Source of the DNA: Tetradesmus obliquus
Taxonomy: Eukaryota; Chlorophyta; Chlorophyceae; Sphaeropleales; Scenedesmaceae
NCBI GenBank assembly: GCA_030272155.1
Contig: CP126200.1
Location: 124,001-188,000, forward strand
Length of the DNA stretch: 64,000 nt
Reading direction: 5' to 3'
The notes beneath the pieces were generated by a model. That model worked only from the letters and a program-made list of their open reading frames with translations. It had not been told where the DNA came from and did not search any database. This document shows positions 63,364 through 64,000 of the stretch, piece by piece. The position numbers and the translations under genes were made by a program. Each line of letters opens with the position of its first letter. Positions within the stretch are counted from its first letter, which is position 1.

Positions 63364-64000
63364 AAAGTTGGAGGTATCACTTGACCCATTTACAGGAGCT
63401 TGTGTATTATATAATTGTGCAAACTGCTACCACTGCCATCCGGTCTTAGTGCCGACCCAAAGCAATTCCTGAGCTGTTTGTGGCTGGCACTAGTGTCTGG
63501 CCCAGATAAAGCCAAAGTTGGAGGTATCACTTGACCCATTTACAGAAGCTTGTGTATTATATAATTGTGCAAACTGCTACCACTGCCATCCGGTCTTAGT
63601 GCCGACCAAAGCAATTCCTGAGCTGTTTGTGGCTGGCCCCAGTGTCTGGCCCAGATAAAGCCAAAGTTGGAGGTATCACTTGACCCATTTACAGGAGCTT
63701 GTGTATTATATAATTTTGCAAACTGCTACCACTGCCATCCGGTCTTAGTGCCGACCAAAGCAATTCCTGAGCTGTTTGTGGCTGGCCCCAGTGTCTGGCC
63801 CAGATAAAGCCAAAGTTGGAGGTATCACTTGACCCATTTACAGGAGCTTGTGTATTATATAATTTTGCAAACTGCTACCACTGCCATCCGGTCTTAGTGC
63901 CGACCCAAAGCAATTCCTGAGCTGTTTGTGGCTGGCCCCAGTGTCTGGCCCAGATAAAGCCAAAGTTGGAGGTATCACTTGACCCATTTACAGGAGCTTG
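63364..64000. repeat. 148-150-bp satellite, right-arm copy, running off the window
   Basis: At least four reversed units (cagataaagccaaagttgga, ggtatcacttgacccattta, caggagcttgtgtattat) follow each other to the last base. Some units lack one base (gccgaccaaag versus gccgacccaaag), so homogenisation has proceeded separately from the left array. Confidence 0.9.

Larger units (their letters stand above)
56109..64000. repeat. Right arm of the large inverted duplication (continues past the window)
   Basis: Reverse complement of 14901-22792. The homology begins at 56107-56109 immediately right of unrelated sequence (tgcagtca). Where the left arm meets an LTR, this arm continues into sequence without any LTR. 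The arm contains copies of the unknown gene, the PHD-finger gene 3' exons and the satellite, still unbroken at 64000. Confidence 0.95.

Overview
The window looks like nuclear DNA of a green alga (Chlorophyta). A Scenedesmus/Tetradesmus-like (Sphaeropleales) host is my guess from style, not from a diagnostic gene. The reasons are intron-rich genes with short GT-AG introns, coding exons packed with CAG/CTG runs (poly-Gln, poly-Ala, poly-Ser), moderately high GC, many minisatellites, and a mobile-element mix typical of chlorophytes (KDZ DNA transposon, chromovirus LTR element, LINE remnant). No bacterial-style operons or RNA genes were found outside the inserted element described below.

Layout. 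1-14 kb: host genes of unknown function (one possibly BAH-like, one with a CxCxxC/HxxxH zinc motif), a LINE 3' fragment, a tRNA-like SINE head and a 69-bp minisatellite. 13.07-19.39 kb: a PHD-finger gene whose long first intron holds a 150-bp satellite; its exon phases join cleanly. 20.2-22.2 kb: an unknown gene on the opposite strand. 14.9-22.8 kb is repeated in inverted orientation at 56.1-64.0 kb (arms at least 7.9 kb, nearly identical, running off the right edge). The left arm stops exactly at the LTR of a degenerate Ty3/gypsy chromovirus (22.8-25.7 kb). 26.1-30.4 kb: a Gln/Ala-rich host gene with a 45-bp/225-bp higher-order coding repeat. 32.6-38.1 kb: a many-exon KDZ transposase gene on the minus strand. 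38.9-42.1 kb: two Gln-rich host coding regions.

42.1-54.5 kb is different in style: intron-free, tightly packed, almost free of CAG runs. It encodes a lipase-like protein, two fibre-like proteins carrying (at least in the first) the VGIGT..P..KLDV motif of tail fibres, two small unknown proteins, a retroviral-type (Polinton-like) integrase, and a divergent family-B DNA polymerase followed in the same frame by an SF1 helicase with an HNH-like zinc domain. I read this as an integrated virus-derived or Polinton-like element. No capsid protein, packaging ATPase or maturation protease was recognised, so it is either a non-capsid replicon or a decayed or partial provirus.

The most unusual observations are in this element. 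The polymerase and helicase form one reading frame broken by a single TAG lying between polymerase motifs B and C. The integrase is broken by a single in-frame TAG between its second and third catalytic acidic residues. If TAG were read as an amino acid, the polymerase-helicase would end at a TGA that overlaps the integrase ATG (TGATG). Amber recoding or readthrough and simple CAG-to-TAG decay are the competing explanations. The element also carries clusters of short perfect hairpins inside reading frames and a hairpin between its two convergent gene blocks.
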